Below, piece after piece: positions 1 to 9,185 of a stretch of DNA of 22,252 bases; position 1 is the first letter of the stretch, and every line of letters begins with the position of its first letter. Source of the stretch: Funneliformis mosseae (Eukaryota > Glomeromycota > Glomeromycetes > Glomerales > Glomeraceae). The notes under the pieces were generated by a model, which saw nothing but the letters and a program-made list of their open reading frames with translations, made no database searches and was not told where the DNA came from. The position numbers and the translations under genes are program-made. Location: positions 1 to 22,252 of the forward strand of contig CAJVPP010001159.1 of the NCBI GenBank assembly GCA_910592005.1, read 5' to 3'.

Positions 1-1
1 A

Positions 2-210
2 AAAAGTTTTGTACTATGATGCTGCACGAATCAATCAATTCTCTGGCAAACTAGAACCTAAATGGAAAGGACCTTATTGAATTCATGAAATTTTAATAAA
101 TGGATCTTATCGCTTAAGGGAAATAGATAAACGCCAAACTAGTAAATGATGATCTACTGAAATTATATCACGATCGGCAATCATGGGAACCAATAGTAGT
201 GATTACATAA
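2..210 (+). pseudogene. Ty3/gypsy polyprotein, integrase C-terminal remnant
   Basis: The first 150 bases in frame 2 read KVLYYDAARINQFSGKLEP followed by KWKGPY and IHEILINGSYRLRE, the chromo/GPY-type tail at the end of Ty3/gypsy integrases (the GPF/Y motif is visible as KGPY). A TGA follows KGPY directly. Near 149-155 the frame breaks at two stops, and the tail continues in the next frame as LKLYHDRQSWEPIVVIT up to the TAA at 208-210. The element is therefore cut by the window edge and has at least one stop and one frameshift. It is followed by an extra ORF remnant and an LTR in the order expected for the 3' end of such an element. The retroelement call is sure; clade placement is not possible from this piece. 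Confidence 0.88.
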
Positions 211-268
211 GTAATAATTCTAAACAAATATAAATAAAACCTTAAATTCTTGAAAAATTCAGCAAATA

Positions 269-861
269 ATGGAAAATCTTTTTAACGATCTCATTTAATT
301 AGAACCCACTTTTGTATCTGAGTGGAATAATCCTTATCACGAAATGGATAATCCTCGAACTAAAGCTCGAAAATTGCAACAACAACTTCGACATTGCAAG
401 AATCTGAAGAATAGACTTGGAATGTTAATAAATATGTATTTCATTGGAGAACTCTTAGATTCATTAGAAGATATAGATTACAAACGAGTAAAATTAGTAC
501 TAAGTTCATATCAGTACGAAGTATCAAACAAGACTTTTATTTATTTTCAGAAATTGGAACAACTCAATTGCTTAAAACCAAAATGTTGACGACCACACAA
601 ATGAAACACCTCATGAAAATAGAAATCCAGAACTTGATTTCAAGGACAAAATTATTTCTCACTATGACGTTCGAAATTCAAGTAGGGGAAGGATTGTTAA
701 CAGAGCAATTAACCAGTCATAATGAAGTTACGTGGATGACGCAGTATAATGATCTCTTAATTCAGAATTCTGAAAATACTGAGAATTCTACGAATTCTAA
801 AAATATGGAGGATTTGCGTAACTCTGAAGATCTTACAAATACTGATAATAATCATAATTAA
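269..861 (+). pseudogene. broken extra ORF between pol and the 3' LTR
   Basis: An ATG at 269 opens a frame that meets a TAA at 296-298 and resumes unbroken to 589 (MDNPRTKARKLQQQLRHCKN..., basic, then LGMLINMYFIGELLDSLEDI). After a likely shift near 585 the text continues in another frame (starting VDDHTNETPHENRNPELDF) to 722. A third frame, open from 568 to 861, ends in an Asn/Ser/Glu-rich tail with a repeated NSEN/NSTN/NSED pattern. It lies in sense orientation between the integrase tail and the LTR, so it belongs to the retroelement rather than to the host. I do not recognise the protein. It shows no membrane segment or signal peptide, so I do not call it env-like. Which of the overlapping downstream frames was used is uncertain. 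Confidence 0.55.
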
Positions 862-882
862 ATGAAGTTTAAGAATAATTGG

Positions 883-1395
883 TGTTATACGTATTTTTAA
901 TATTCTAAATTTTATTATTATTTTTATTTTATTTTATATTTTTATGTATTCTCAATGTATTTATTTTACTTATAGTTTATTTTGCCAAATTAGTTAGTCT
1001 ATAGCATAGTAATTAGTTAACTGTGACAAAAGAGATTTTGTATAAATAGATAGACTTTTTGCTTATGTTGTAAATTAATTCTTTTGCAGATTTGTAAATT
1101 CTTTTGCGAATACGAGTTTCAATATTAATAAAGAAATCAGTTAAAACTTATATCTTTCTGCCTCTTCGTGTCTTCATATAGTCTGACGTAATCTCTACAC
1201 ATTATTTGTAATTGAGTTCATCATTCAGAATTCTTTAATTAAAATTGTTCATAATCTCGTCTTTCAAGTTTTCATACTTGATAGATTTGTTTAAGTTCAA
1301 CGCGTAGATTCGGTAAAGTTAAGAGTTAGGCAGATCCTAATGTCTTGACCGCAGTAAGCCATAGTTAAGAAATTTCGAGTAGAGACTTGATAACA
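883..1395 (+). repeat. 3' long terminal repeat (LTR) of the Ty3/gypsy element
   Basis: The segment starts TGTTAT and ends ATAACA, a perfect 6-bp inverted tip with the canonical TG..CA ends, and is 513 bp long. Inside it a TATAAATA lies at 1041-1048 and an AATAAA at 1127-1132, matching U3 promoter and R-region poly(A) signals in the right order for the element's strand. It directly follows the pol and extra-ORF remnants. The other LTR is outside the window, so the boundaries rest on tips and signals rather than on an LTR-LTR alignment. TGACT follows and would be one half of a 5-bp target duplication. Confidence 0.7.
1041..1048 (+). promoter_or_regulatory. TATA box of the LTR
   Basis: TATAAATA stands 79 bp before an AATAAA in the same LTR, the spacing expected for a U3 promoter driving a transcript that is polyadenylated in the R region. 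Confidence 0.5.
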
Positions 1396-1429
1396 TGACT
1401 ATCTCGAGTTGAAGAATTCTACGGTGACA

Positions 1430-1546
1430 ATGGATACTTATAGAAAAGGTATTAGTAGTAAATTGGCAAAATATGTCATCAAGAAGTATAAATCTCATAG
1501 AAGAATTCCAGACAGAATTTTGGAGGAATTAAATAAAATTAAATAA
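1430..1546 (+). other. 38-codon ORF just outside the LTR
   Basis: An ATG at 1430 opens a short, strongly basic frame (MDTYRKGISSKLAKYVIKKY, then RRIPDRILEELNKIK) ending TAA at 1544-1546. Its composition is far more protein-like than the AT-rich spacer that follows at 1550. It could be the start of a longer element protein that was cut off, a small host gene, or chance. I do not recognise it, and I see no convincing extension in other frames. Confidence 0.25.
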
Positions 1547-1549
1547 TTT

Positions 1550-3035
1550 TTTTGTATTTTTTTGTATTTTTCGTGTAAAAAAAATTTTGATTTTTGACTA
1601 ATAAAAATCATTTTACGTGACTTAACCGACAATTAAAATTTCGGATTAGTTGATGACTATAGATGTTATGCATCATAAAATTTAGTAAAATTATATTAAA
1701 AAATCTGCAAAATTCTGAAAAAAGTAAATTATATCAAAGTTTATAAAATGTAAAACTATATTAAAATCTTAGTAAAAAATTAGAGAAATTAAAATTTAGA
1801 TATTTTGCATCTTAATTCCAAATTTAAATTATCAAGTAATAGATATTTAGTCATTTTTTTTATGATTTTATCATATTCTTCTGCAATAATTTAAGAGCTA
1901 GTAAATATTTGATTATTTTTGATTCAAATTGAAAACCTTTTATAATAGTTAAACAATTTTTTAAACAGTAGTTCTAGTAGTATTAGATTGGAATGGTTAA
2001 GGTTAATTTTTTAATTCTTTAATAATATTTGATTTTTAAGGATTTTGTTTGCTTTAACTTAGATATTAAAAGTAGTAAATGAGTTTTTTTCTTTAATTAA
2101 AAAAAAAAATTAAAAGTGTGAAATTTAAAAATTAGAATAGAAGTTAAAAAAACAAAAAACAAATAGACATGTATTAAAAAATTAGAAGAGAAAAAATATT
2201 TTGCAATAATTTTATACTAAAAAAAAGTTTTTTTATACTGCATCATAAATCATATGATATTGTATATCATTATATATAGATTTTATATTATTATATGTGA
2301 ATATTATTATAATACAATATTAATTTATATTAGAAGTATATGTAATATCTATTATAAAATAAAATAAAGAGATTTATTAATTAAAATTAATATATAAAAC
2401 TAATTTAATTGTAACATTTTTAGACAAAAGATTTTTTATCATTATAAGACATTATTATTCATTATATTAATAACATCATTATATTCAACCTTGACTGTAT
2501 TGTAAAATTTGTTATATCAAAAATTTGTTATATTAAGAGTTTACTATATTTCAAATAAAAATAATATGTTTTTTATTTTATTATTACTTCTTATATTTTT
2601 TATTTTTCTTAAGTCTATTTATAATACAAATTAGAAATGATTAGAGATTTTTAATATTAATATAATTTATTATTTTTAATTATCTTTGCCAATTATCAAA
2701 TAAAATACATTATCAATCTTTTTGTTTCTTGCAATTGTAAATTAAAAATTAAATAATATAATATTTATATTAAAAAAATAAAAAAATATTTAATTTTAAA
2801 AAATATTTTATAAAAATTTATATATACTAATAATTTTATATAATTAAATTTTTAATTTTGACATCATCAAAATTAATTACCGCCAATTACGTGTAATGAT
2901 TTACAAGTTAAAGTTATTTACTTTAAGAAATTAAGTTTATACTAATTTTTTTATTTTTTATATAATGTAGCAATTTATTTTATGCTTACTGCGGATCACT
3001 GATTATCTAGCAAAAAAATTGAAGCAAACTTAAAC
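1550..3035. other. AT-rich spacer
   Basis: No ORF of note and no recognisable RNA gene. The stretch is dominated by A/T runs and short microsatellite-like tracts (for example 2240-2350 and 2740-2840). A weak transposon-tip-like sequence lies near 2477-2556. It would include the promoter of the gene starting at 3192, but I cannot point to a specific element. Confidence 0.6.
2477..2556. repeat. possible relic of a pogo-like MITE tip
   Basis: TTGACTGTA at 2491-2499 is preceded by TTATATTCAACC and followed by two copies of a TTTGTTATAT(C/T)A motif and AAGAGTTTA. The same ingredients (TTGTTATAAC.., AACTCTTGATATA, TTGACTGTA) make up the ends of the MITE at 19365-19539. No second tip is recognisable here, so this is at best a decayed single end. 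Confidence 0.3.
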
Positions 3036-3191
3036 TTTAATTTTGACATAAATTTAGATCAAGTTGAAATTCCTCCTTAAGAATATATCCAAGGTCAACT
3101 TCAACGAAAAGAAAGGAGACGCTCATGAAAAAATAATTATGAAATTAACTGTAGCTCTTTTATTAAACTAGATCCAGGAATCAGCATAAAA
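3036..3191 (+). other. coding-like leader in frame with the downstream gene, with two stops
   Basis: Upstream of the ATG at 3192 the same reading frame carries protein-like text (FDINLDQVEIPP, EYIQGQLQRKERRRS, KNNYEINCSSFIKLDPGISIK) broken only by TAA at 3078-3080 and TGA at 3126-3128. Each stop is one base from a sense codon (GAA or CAA; CGA). Either the gene was once longer at the 5' end and now starts at 3192, or this is a 5' UTR that reads well by chance. No GT..AG intron that removes both stops and keeps the frame was obvious. Confidence 0.35.
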
Positions 3192-6100
3192 ATGAATCTT
3201 GCTTATATACAACAGCATACTACTTCAAACTCGATTAAAGAAAGGGATCGTGTTCAGCAAAATAAAATAAATGACGAAAGTGCACTAAAAAAGTTCGGAC
3301 GAATAACTAAAGTTGATAAAACTAAATTTCGACAGGCTTTCAAGATTCTGTCAGGACTCAAGTCTGCTCTTGCTTCGACAAAATCTACAACAAGTTCTTT
3401 AGAAAAATGCCTAAAGAGCAAAAATAGTATTTCATCTGATAATACCCTATTATCAATGGATGATCATATAGTTAACGACATAATGGATATTCATGATGTA
3501 AATGAAATTCATATTTGTTCACCTAATGTTGAAAATTCATTAAATATAACTCAAGAAGAACCTCTAGAGCTTGTTTTGAGTAAGTCAAAAGATCAGGAGA
3601 GCCCTCCACAACAAGAACATGTGAATCCAACAAGAGAAGTTCAGGAGAATCATTCGAAACAATATCAGGTGATTCAACTAGATAATCATTATAATTCCAT
3701 TGATTCTGATAATGAATCTCTAAGAATAATATCTCAGATTTTACCACGGTTCACACTTAAGCTTTCTGATGATTTAAAAGAAGATTTTCAACCTGATTTA
3801 CCTATCTCGACATCCATTGAGAATACTGATATCATAGTATACGACTCTGCTGACCCCGATTTTGACGACGATGATTCCATTATAACTGTCGTTGAACATA
3901 AACAAAATATGACAACGAGAAGAAAAATAAGGTTTGATGATTTTGTGAGTTAAAAATATGATATTTAAATTTTACAAAATTTAGTTCTAATCTTATTTTA
4001 GCATGAATCGAGTAACAGACGGACTTTTTTCATCTATATCCCAAAATGATCTTCCTATAAGTTCTCTCTCAAGACAAACAAGTGCAAATAATCAAATCTC
4101 TAATGAATATAATAATTCAAACGCTCATATTATAGATATTGATAGCGAAGGTGACTATCAATCCGCTATAACCTTTCTTTGATTAATTATAATAAGACTC
4201 ACTAATAAGGTTGATTTCATTAGACGATGAAAGTTCGAAGAAACAAATCACGAAACAAAATATACGAAGTGATCATCATAAACCGCAAAGTAATACTTTG
4301 ATAGATAATACGGAATATTCTTTTACTTCTTTAAGAAATGTACCTAAAGTTCAAGAAGATCAAAATATTACTAGAGACGATACTAAAAATCATGAGGACA
4401 TTAAAAGTTTAACATCGGAGAAGGTTCCTGTCATTAATAATCGAAAAGATCAATCTACTAATTTTTTGACAGCTAATAAAGAGTCTACTATTGACTCCAT
4501 AAATAAACAAAATGTTCGAAAAAGGCAAAATTCTCATTCAGTAAATAAAATGAAACTTGACGCGACATCTCCAACTGGATCCAAGCTTAAAGAAGGTCAA
4601 AGCATTTATAATTCACGCGTTAGTGTAGAACCACAAGATAAATCAAAAGTTCGAGAAAACAAAAGTAACACTTCTATAGTAATTAAGAAAGTTAGCGTGG
4701 CAGTAGAACCTCAAATTCCTAAGGATCAAAGCGTTACTGTTATAGAGAAGGAAGTTGGCGTAGAATTTTCGAATACATCTAAAGTTCAAATAAGTAATTC
4801 TTCAAATCCTTCGGTTGGCGTTGAGTCTACGAAAGATAACATTAGTCGTAGTAGTAATTTGACATCGGCTAAGGACATTAGCAACAAAGTTAAAAGGATT
4901 CCGAGAACAAAAGCATTATCATCTAATAAAAATATGCCCAACCAAAGAGCAAAGTCAGCTGTTAAAGAAAATTCAAAAAATGATAATAAAAATAAATTTG
5001 TTGCAAGTGCGACATCAGCCCCATTACCTTCAATATCAAATTCATCTGTTAGTGAAGTTGTTCCCGTAAAGAACCCTACAAAGAGGCCTGCATCTGATGA
5101 AACTTCCGGAGATATACTGGGGCCAATATTAGAAATGCTTGATAACCGGAAGAAACTCAAGAAATTCGACGCGGAGAGTGTAGTTAAAAAAAATGAAATT
5201 TTGGCGACGCAGAATCAATCTATGATTGATAACAATATTCCTAATTTAACGGATGAACAATCAAATTCTCGAGCAGAAACGAATGCATTATTGAGTATAC
5301 CTTTAAACCTACCTTACTCTTCGATGTCTGCAGAAGAACATCGAGAATTTCTTCAGATAGATTCAATGGTATATTATAATGTAGGTTATCCATTTTTTAT
5401 TTAGGAACGTGCTCATGGATAAATTACTGACAGAGTTTTTTTATTAGCCGGAATTGGTTTCAAAGGAGCAACAAGATTTTTATAAGATGATGTTGGAACG
5501 AGTAAAAAACGAAAGGATGAATTTTGAACAATGGCAGTTTAAAAGGTCGAAATTGTTACTAGGCCATTTGAATAAATTAATTCAAAGCCAAGTCGAGGTT
5601 AGCAATATGCTTATGATTATTCGGTATATGTCAAAATACAATTAATGTGTTAATATTTATTTATTTAGAACCACTTAAAATACGGTAGACGTAGCAATAT
5701 CAATGATTATCCGGTAAGTAAATCAATATTTAATTACGATATTTCAAAATTATATAAGGTAGTATTACAAATGTACCTTTTCTTCCTTTTCTTTTATTTT
5801 TTAGATAGTAGAACTAACAATTGGGCTTAATCCGGCCAGTCCCGAAGGGCCCGAGTTAAAATTCAAACAAAGGCTCGGTTCGATCGTACGGTTATTTCTC
5901 TATTTTAGCAAAAACGTGGCTATTTTATCATTCTTTATTATAAACATAATTATATATTATTGTATTTTTAAAGGGAAGGTGTTTTGAATTTTCGAATTCA
6001 TCGATAAATCAAATTCCTATTTCATTAGACAAGAAACTTTGGCTAGATGATATTCAATCTGTTAATACAATGACAACGGGATCCAAGAGCATTGAAATAA

Positions 6101-7873
6101 AAGATTATTGGCAAAAGACGGTAAATGATCTTATTTTGCAGTAATAAAATAATTTCTAAATCATAAAATATTTTGTTTTATAGAAAACTCCCGTGGTTAG
6201 CCAAGACCCATTAATCCCCGAAATACTTTCGAATCATAAAGTTGACATTGTAATTTCTTCCGGGGGTTTAGTTGCGCTCATTGGTTTAGTCGAGTCTATA
6301 GATGATGAGATGGAAATTCCGATTAAAATAATCGAGACAGCTAAAGGTAATTCTAAAGATATATTTTATATAAAAATTGTGAAATTACTAATAATTGTTG
6401 TTATATCTAACTAGAGAATTCTGTTCTCAAGACTATTTATATTGATAAACCATTTGTTAAAAAGCAATTTACACCCCGTGAGATAAATCAGATTTACTAT
6501 AATACAGCCTTTGAAAGTATGGCATTGAAAACGGATACTTTTGTCGAAATCAATGATATTCAAGTGGGCAATACGACATACGAAAAAAAGTACGAAAATA
6601 AAAATGCAGAATTACAGAATAGCCTAGAATATTCGCTTTGGGATATTGGAGAATTGAGTATTTTGGTACGATGTAGATCTAGTGGATATTCTAACGAACC
6701 GGATAAAAAGGTTGGTTAGGTATTTTTTTTTTTTTTTTTTCCTCTACTTATTTAAAGTGATGATATATTGCACAATAATCCTTTGGATGATCTAATGAAT
6801 GTTATATTGACATTATTTAGATTCGTACTGTGGGCATTAAAACAAAATTGGAATACCAACTGGATTATAATTTTGAAAGTATCACGAATGTTGAGCGAGC
6901 GCGCTGGTGGATATACTCATTAATACGCGATAAAGCAGATTTGATGCTTGGCCGAATCAATGTTCCAACGAATACTTTATATGTAATCGAAAAGGCATCA
7001 ACGGAACAAATCCTTCCTGATGAAGCTCGGTAAGTTAGTTTATTTATTTATTTTAAAATATTAAATTTAAGGTATACTAATTGGTACTCTTAATTATTAG
7101 AATGAAATTACTTAATAAAAGGCTACATTATATCTTCAAGCATTTGCAATGGTATTTTAACTATATACATTAATATACTTCTTGATTCTTTTAACAAACC
7201 TAATTTTAACCTCTTATTATTCGTATTTTTAGCTCATTATCTAAAGGATCATATCTCCTTCATCATGAGAAAAAGGAGCCTTATGTTACAATTTATAAGA
7301 GTGTTGAAAATGCTGAAAATTCTTGCCCTCTTCAACCGTTGATCAATTCACAGGAAATCAACTTACAGAGTATTAAGATCGATCGTGACACAATACCATT
7401 TGTGCCATTATTGTGGAAAGGCTCACAAGCTCAGGTAGCAGGTACATTTCCCATTCGAGTCGAGCCAATTCGAACAGGTCTCGTTCGAAAAAATATCTGT
7501 TATGATTTTGTTCTTTTTGGGAAATGCAACAGAAAAAAGGTAATTATAATTAGTCCGTTTTTTTGTTTATATTGAAATTCTTTTAGAAACGCTTAATTTT
7601 TTATAAATATTCTAGTGTAATTTTCATCATGTACCACGTGAAGAAATTGAAAAATCAGACCCCGACTGGATTGCTTCAATAGCAAAGACAAAGAAAAGAA
7701 AAAGGATGGATAATAATAATAATAATGGTGGATGTGATGATCTGCAATACATTGCCGATCATGTAATCGAAAGGAAAAAATTTAATGAATTTAATGATAT
7801 TGATAATATGTTGGAAACGGATAAATCTTCGGTTCCTGATTTCACAACATTATTAAACGATTTTCAAAAGTAA
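3192..7873 (+). CDS. little elongation complex subunit 2 (ICE2)-like protein with CCCH zinc finger, 13 exons
   Basis: Exons read 3192-3931, 4002-4150, 4224-5368, 5448-5597, 5669-5713, 5805-5890, 5979-6120, 6184-6346, 6415-6710, 6821-7029, 7101-7151, 7233-7539 and 7616-7873. They sum to 3741 nt (1246 residues plus TAA) with all phases consistent; introns are 63-110 bp, GT..AG. Residues 1-675 are polar, Ser/Asn/Lys-rich and probably disordered, with SUMO-interaction-like motifs. About 680-820 is helical and charged. About 820-1120 resembles NARG2_C, the ICE2 C-terminal domain. A CCCH finger lies at 1148-1166 and a basic signal KTKKRKR at 1185-1191. In animals ICE2 is in the little elongation complex, which promotes RNA polymerase II transcription of snRNA genes; a nuclear role here is inference. 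The exon 1 donor (GTTTGA) is weak, and the donors of introns 4 (GTTAGC), 6 (GTTATT) and 9 (GTTGGT) are non-consensus. Splice sites are read by eye. Confidence 0.7.
3669..3878 (+). other. SUMO-interaction-like motifs in exon 1
   Basis: In the N-terminal disordered part, residues 160-164 read VIQLD followed by a Ser/Asp-rich run (NSIDSDNES), and residues 214-229 read IIVYDSADPDFDDDDS. Both fit the SUMO-interaction pattern of three or four aliphatic residues beside acidic or serine residues. A third copy spans the exon 2/exon 3 junction. Function is inferred from pattern only. Confidence 0.45.
4125..4241 (+). other. SUMO-interaction-like motif rebuilt by splicing exon 2 to exon 3
   Basis: Removing intron 2 (GT at 4151-4152, AG at 4222-4223) joins IIDIDSE to DDESSKK, giving HIIDIDSEDDESS at residues 289-301, a near-textbook SUMO-interaction motif. 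Reading through the intron instead ends at a TGA near 4181, and the nearer AG (4208-4209) would put a TGA in frame. This acceptor is therefore the only close one that works, which supports the exon model. Confidence 0.5.
4619..4828 (+). repeat. degenerate VxVE peptide repeats in exon 3
   Basis: Four copies of a V-(S/G)-V-(x2)-E core begin at 4619, 4691, 4754 and 4814 (residues 429, 453, 474 and 494): VSVEPQDKSK, VSVAVEPQIPKDQS, VGVEFSNTSK, VGVESTKDN. Spacing is 24, 21 and 20 residues. They suggest an old internal tandem duplication in the disordered segment; I know of no function. Confidence 0.45.
6184..7419 (+). other. ICE2/NARG2 C-terminal-like domain (exons 8 to 12)
   Basis: The spliced text has the ordered landmarks I associate with NARG2_C. 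These are a KVDIVISSGGLVALIGL segment (about residue 837); IYIDKPFVKKQFTPREINQI (about 881), matching an IDKPL..K..T.REKN pattern; YSLWDIGELSILVRC (about 946); KLEYQLDY at 981-988, the family's conserved LEYQ core; then a W..SLIRDKADLMLGRINV stretch, GSYLLHHEKKEPYVTIYKS and IPFVPLLWK (about 1113). The 51-nt exon 11 adds RMKLLNKRLHYIFKHLQ, a helix expected before the YLLHH strand. The match is from memory of the family pattern; an HMM comparison would decide it. Confidence 0.6.
7498..7630 (+). other. CCCH zinc finger split by the last intron
   Basis: Exon 12 ends CYDFVLFGKCNRKK and exon 13 starts CNFHH, giving C-x8-C-x4-C-x3-H (Cys1148, Cys1157, Cys1162, His1166; His1165 is an alternative). 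The aromatic and glycine spacing is typical of CCCH fingers, which bind RNA or, less often, DNA or protein. Intron 12 (7540-7615, GTAATT..TCTAG) falls exactly between the second and third cysteines, so the finger exists only in the spliced message. Only one finger is visible; animal ZC3H8 has three. Confidence 0.75.
7668..7725 (+). other. basic nuclear localisation signal and polyasparagine run in exon 13
   Basis: AKTKKRKR at residues 1184-1191 is a monopartite nuclear-signal-like cluster placed directly after the zinc finger. A run of AAT codons follows (five Asn), a simple repeat common in this AT-rich genome. Confidence 0.5.
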
Positions 7874-9185
7874 TTAAAAATATATGCAGGATTTAAGGAA
7901 GTTTATGTAAATTTTTCACTGGGCGCAAATGATAAAAAACCTTCAGAGTTAGAATATAAATGCAAATGATATATAATAGTTGGACAAAAAAAATAGTATT
8001 AAAATTAACTCGATTATTTATTTTACAACAGATCTCTAATAAAAATCACAGAATTACGTGATATTCATAGATCAAAGTTTTGATCATCGAACTTCGTTTT
8101 TGCGAATTAATTTAAAACCTTAAGGAAAAAAAGTGTCCATAAACATTCGCATTAATAACCGAATTGATTTAAATCGCCACAGAATAAAAAGAATGGTTTC
8201 ACATGATATCACTGAATTTTGTTTAACCAGCAGAAAATCTTAATTAGAATTCATTTTTGGCTTATATAGAGAATAACGTGTTCAAATGAAGAAGCATTAG
8301 TAATCGGTTCCAAAAATATATCATCTTTAATGTGGAATCAAATTTGATGCGTCTGTATTCTAAGGATTGAATAGGGAAATTTGTTACTTGTGTAGAACTT
8401 ATGTCAGTAAGAGTTTCTTAAAATTGTATATCAAAAGTTTTAATCAAGGTGATATAGGAAACCATTCTATAATTATGCACTAAATTTAAGCAAACTGACC
8501 ATATTAATTATGTATTGATTTGAGTGTAAAAGTAAATATTTCAAAAAATACATTTTATTTTATATTAATAAAAACGCTTTAGAGGAAAATTCAACGCTTA
8601 ATTAGTGATTAATTTTATTATTATGGATATAAAAAAATCAAAATTTCTCTTTAGGGGATCTATTCTTTTTATAAGGATTTATAACAAAAAAATAAGGATA
8701 AATAAGTATTTTTAAAGAAAAAGATTTTTTAGTATAAAATCAAATGAGTGGATTGAATAAATAGGATCTATCCCACAATGACACTCTCATTTTAAAATCT
8801 TTTAAAATTGCGTAATTAAATAATAAATTTTTGACCCAATGATTTTACCTTCTTTTTTTTTAAGAGCACTATTTTAAATATTTTCTTGTGTAACCATCGG
8901 GAAATTTATGGATTTTTTTAAAAGTTGCTAACCCCGTCTTCTTTCCTCTACTTCATTTTTTTTTCTTCGTAACCTTTATTTTTTTAATTATTTGTTTTAT
9001 CTTTATTTTTTCTTGTCAAACAAAATTACGAAAATTAACGAACTTCATGTTATAATGAACTTGTGATTTTTTACATATTTGTTAATACGGAGTATCCATC
9101 TTTGAACCGAGAACTTTTCATTCAACTTGATTGAAATTTTTTTTTTTTTAAAAAAAAAGGGCTTGTGGCATTTAATTAGGAAAAC
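7874..9185. other. intergenic spacer with possible poly(A) site
   Basis: No coding-like frame on either strand. AATAAA at 8038-8043, 165 bp after the stop codon, is a candidate poly(A) signal for the upstream gene. The rest is AT-rich, with pyrimidine tracts at 8850-9010 and an A/T-run near 9138-9158. Confidence 0.5.

Noticed and set aside
269..861. envelope-like protein
   Set aside because: No signal peptide, transmembrane helix or cleavage-like site is visible in any of the frames, so position alone does not justify that name.
3523..3747. 74-codon minus-strand ORF
   Set aside because: Complement of exon 1; no supporting features.
4786..5160. 124-codon ORF on the minus strand
   Set aside because: It lies wholly opposite exon 3 of the ICE2-like gene and is Leu/Ser-rich, as expected for the complement of Lys/Ser/Asn codons. 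It has no domain or independent signal.
5454..7575. six separate short genes (starting near 5454, 6193, 6519, 6830, 7339 and at exon 13)
   Set aside because: All are exons of one gene: the splice sites match, phases agree, and the domain landmarks run in order across them.
9050..9130. possible tRNA (a TTTGAACCGAGAA stretch resembling a T-loop)
   Set aside because: No matching acceptor or D-arm could be folded around it.
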